Below, one piece after another: positions 22,695-23,884 of a stretch of DNA of 23,884 nt. This DNA is from RFPI01 sp964470195. GTDB taxonomy: Bacteria; Pseudomonadota; Gammaproteobacteria; Burkholderiales; Methylophilaceae. Made by a program: the position numbers and the translations under genes. The stretch spans positions 1 through 23,884 of the forward strand of contig CAYYBG010000031.1 of assembly GCA_964470195.1 (NCBI GenBank), in the 5' to 3' direction. The notes under the pieces were generated by a model that was not told the origin of the DNA, did no database searches, and worked only from the letters and a program-made list of their open reading frames with translations. The stretch's first letter is position 1. Each line of letters opens with the position of its first letter.

Positions 22695-23414
22695 ATGTTC
22701 CGACTTTTACTGATTATCGTCGCCCTGTCGCTATTTTCCACCCACTTGCTAGCCTGTGATACGGCGGATATTCGTCAGCAACTGACCCGTCTAGAAAGCG
22801 AAACCTTATTGAAAAATGCACCTACTTTTAAGCATGCTTATGAGGACGGCGCTATCAAGCTAGATTGGTTAGCCATTCAGGCCCAAGGCCAAGGCTGCCA
22901 AGCGCAACTGCAAGTGACCTTGCCGACCGCTGATTTAGCCGAAGCTAACGATTATTTACAGCAAAATCCCGCCAAACGTATTCTGATGGCGGCGCAGGGC
23001 TATGCGGTGGCAGAGCAGCCCACGCAGAAGGTAGATTTTTTGTTTAAGCTGGAGCAAAACCAAGTCGTGGCAGATAACCAAGAGAATTTTGCCTTGCGCC
23101 AGTTGCATAGCAATATTGAATATACCTATCAACTGCTCGCGCAATTGCGTATCGCGGTGAGCTATGCCAGTCAAAATAACACGGCTTGGCCCAATGCCTT
23201 GCAACAAGCGGAAAAAAGCACCTGTATGAGTGCGGGTAAAGCCACCGCTAGTGGCTGTGATTGCCGAGTACACCATTTGCAAAAACATATTAGCCCAAGG
23301 CAGAAAGAGTTGATTGACTATATACGCCAGCAACCGTACTCAGTGGCTTCTGGCGCTATGGATGGCTATGTGCAGTTGAGCAAGCAAATCGATCAAGCGT
23401 GTATGCAACAGTAA
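22695..23414 (+). CDS. Exported protein of unknown function (possible lipoprotein)
   Basis: A 239-residue protein, family not recognised. The N-terminus is a signal peptide (FRLLLIIVALSLFSTHLLAC). LLAC (18-21) is a possible lipobox; cleavage before C21 would leave Asp at +2, an inner-membrane-retention signal, but SPase I cleavage after A20 is also possible. Further cysteines at 68, 177, 188, 190 and 236 suggest disulfides, notably the CDC at 188-190. The middle is Gln/Ala-rich and helical. AAGGTGAG precedes the ATG. A 171-bp gap without recognisable features separates it from modC, so it need not be co-transcribed. Confidence 0.75.
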   Translation: MFRLLLIIVALSLFSTHLLACDTADIRQQLTRLESETLLKNAPTFKHAYEDGAIKLDWLAIQAQGQGCQAQLQVTLPTADLAEANDYLQQNPAKRILMAAQGYAVAEQPTQKVDFLFKLEQNQVVADNQENFALRQLHSNIEYTYQLLAQLRIAVSYASQNNTAWPNALQQAEKSTCMSAGKATASGCDCRVHHLQKHISPRQKELIDYIRQQPYSVASGAMDGYVQLSKQIDQACMQQ

Positions 23415-23476
23415 TGCTCGCGCTTTAAGTCTATGTCTATATGTAATTTTTAATATTTAGATCTAGCAAGGCGCAT

Positions 23477-23490
23477 TGCCAATATTGGCA
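23477..23490. repeat. 14-bp perfect palindrome between convergent genes
   Basis: TGCCAATATTGGCA, with GGC (23470-23472) and GCC (23493-23495) extending it after short mismatches. It lies between the unknown exported gene and the convergent selO end. There is no T-run on either side, so a bidirectional terminator is possible but not clear. Confidence 0.4.
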
Positions 23491-23498
23491 TAGCCTAA

Positions 23499-23884
23499 TC
23501 AAGTACCACAAAAAGTTCTATAACCGACTTCGCTGTCGGGCGCTTGGACGAAACGCACATCAGCCGGCTGACTAAACGGCTGCTGTATTACCGCCAATAA
23601 ATCCATCAGCTTGCTTAGATCCAATTTATCTTGCGCCAATTGCAAGGCTTCTTCTACCAAATGATTACGCGGTATCACCGCAGGATTGCGCTGACACATC
23701 AGTGCATAAGCCTGAGCGAGTTGGCCATCTGCTTGCCCATATTGCGCCTGCAGCCGGCTTTGCCACTGTTGATGCCATAGGGCAAAATCGCGGTGCTGAA
23801 ATAGCGCTTGTTGATGCAAATTGTTTTCAGCCAGCGCTCTAAAGCTATTGGTGAAATCCGCTTGCGTGTCGAATAGCATTTGCA
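23499..23884 (-). CDS. selO: Protein adenylyltransferase SelO (YdiU), C-terminal fragment (cut by window edge)
   Basis: The frame runs left from the window edge and ends with TFCGT. SelO proteins end in a conserved Cys-Gly-Thr-type tail with a regulatory cysteine. Other family-like blocks are FDTQADFTNSFRAL, CQRNPAVIPRNHLVEEAL and PFSQPAD. The pseudokinase-fold AMPylation domain must lie to the right of the window; only about the last 128 residues are seen. SelO AMPylates proteins and is linked to redox stress responses. Confidence 0.88.
   Translation of the reverse strand, partial: QMLFDTQADFTNSFRALAENNLHQQALFQHRDFALWHQQWQSRLQAQYGQADGQLAQAYALMCQRNPAVIPRNHLVEEALQLAQDKLDLSKLMDLLAVIQQPFSQPADVRFVQAPDSEVGYRTFCGT

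Noticed and set aside
1..23884. CRISPR array, insertion sequence, tRNA or rRNA
   Set aside because: No regularly spaced repeats, transposase motifs with terminal repeats, or RNA-gene sequences were recognised on either strand.

Overview
The window looks like chromosomal DNA of a Gram-negative proteobacterium of moderate-to-low GC. A betaproteobacterial methylotroph of the Methylophilaceae type is my best guess. The support is two pqqA genes (the precursor of PQQ, the cofactor of methanol dehydrogenase), a TatA/B/C set of proteobacterial type, several outer-membrane proteins, bactofilins and a sigma-54 activator. The taxonomic call is inference. I saw no rRNA, tRNA, insertion sequence or CRISPR.

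Layout. (1) 1-3240: the 3' end of a MipA/OmpV-type outer-membrane protein, then a Fur-box-preceded, AT-rich TonB-dependent receptor gene, then the 3' remnant of a SAM-methyltransferase gene. (2) 3241-7267, minus strand: tatABC with its own promoter, and katG with a terminator and a possible 48-codon leader ORF. (3) 7455-11983: an NtrC-type response regulator and its membrane histidine kinase (minus strand), divergent from a beta-barrel protein and a small PstS-like periplasmic protein. (4) 11984-16442: a strong sigma-54 promoter with two upstream 12-bp direct repeats, driving a tight five-gene operon: thermostable-hemolysin family/GNAT-like protein, AMP-forming acyl ligase, heme-oxygenase-like diiron oxidase, SDR and exported TPR protein. 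(5) 16476-17072: a LON-substrate-binding-domain protein. (6) 17304-19753: three bactofilins and an M23 endopeptidase, followed by a clear terminator. (7) 19853-20906: msrA, then on the minus strand a BFD-like ferredoxin and two pqqA genes encoding the same 23-residue peptide, with a possible 33-codon Cys-containing peptide between them. (8) 21195-22523: modB and a short modC without modA. (9) An unknown exported protein, and the C-terminal part of SelO running off the right edge.

How the parts may work together. The most interesting unit is 7455-16442. A sensor kinase and sigma-54 activator lie next to a sigma-54-driven operon whose enzymes (activate an acid, transfer an acyl group, oxidise, reduce) look like a small-molecule or modified-lipid pathway of unknown product. 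The pqqA pair has none of pqqB-E beside it, so the peptides would have to be processed by enzymes encoded elsewhere. The bactofilin/M23 block is a recognisable cell-shape or localised wall-remodelling module with an unusual number of bactofilin paralogues.
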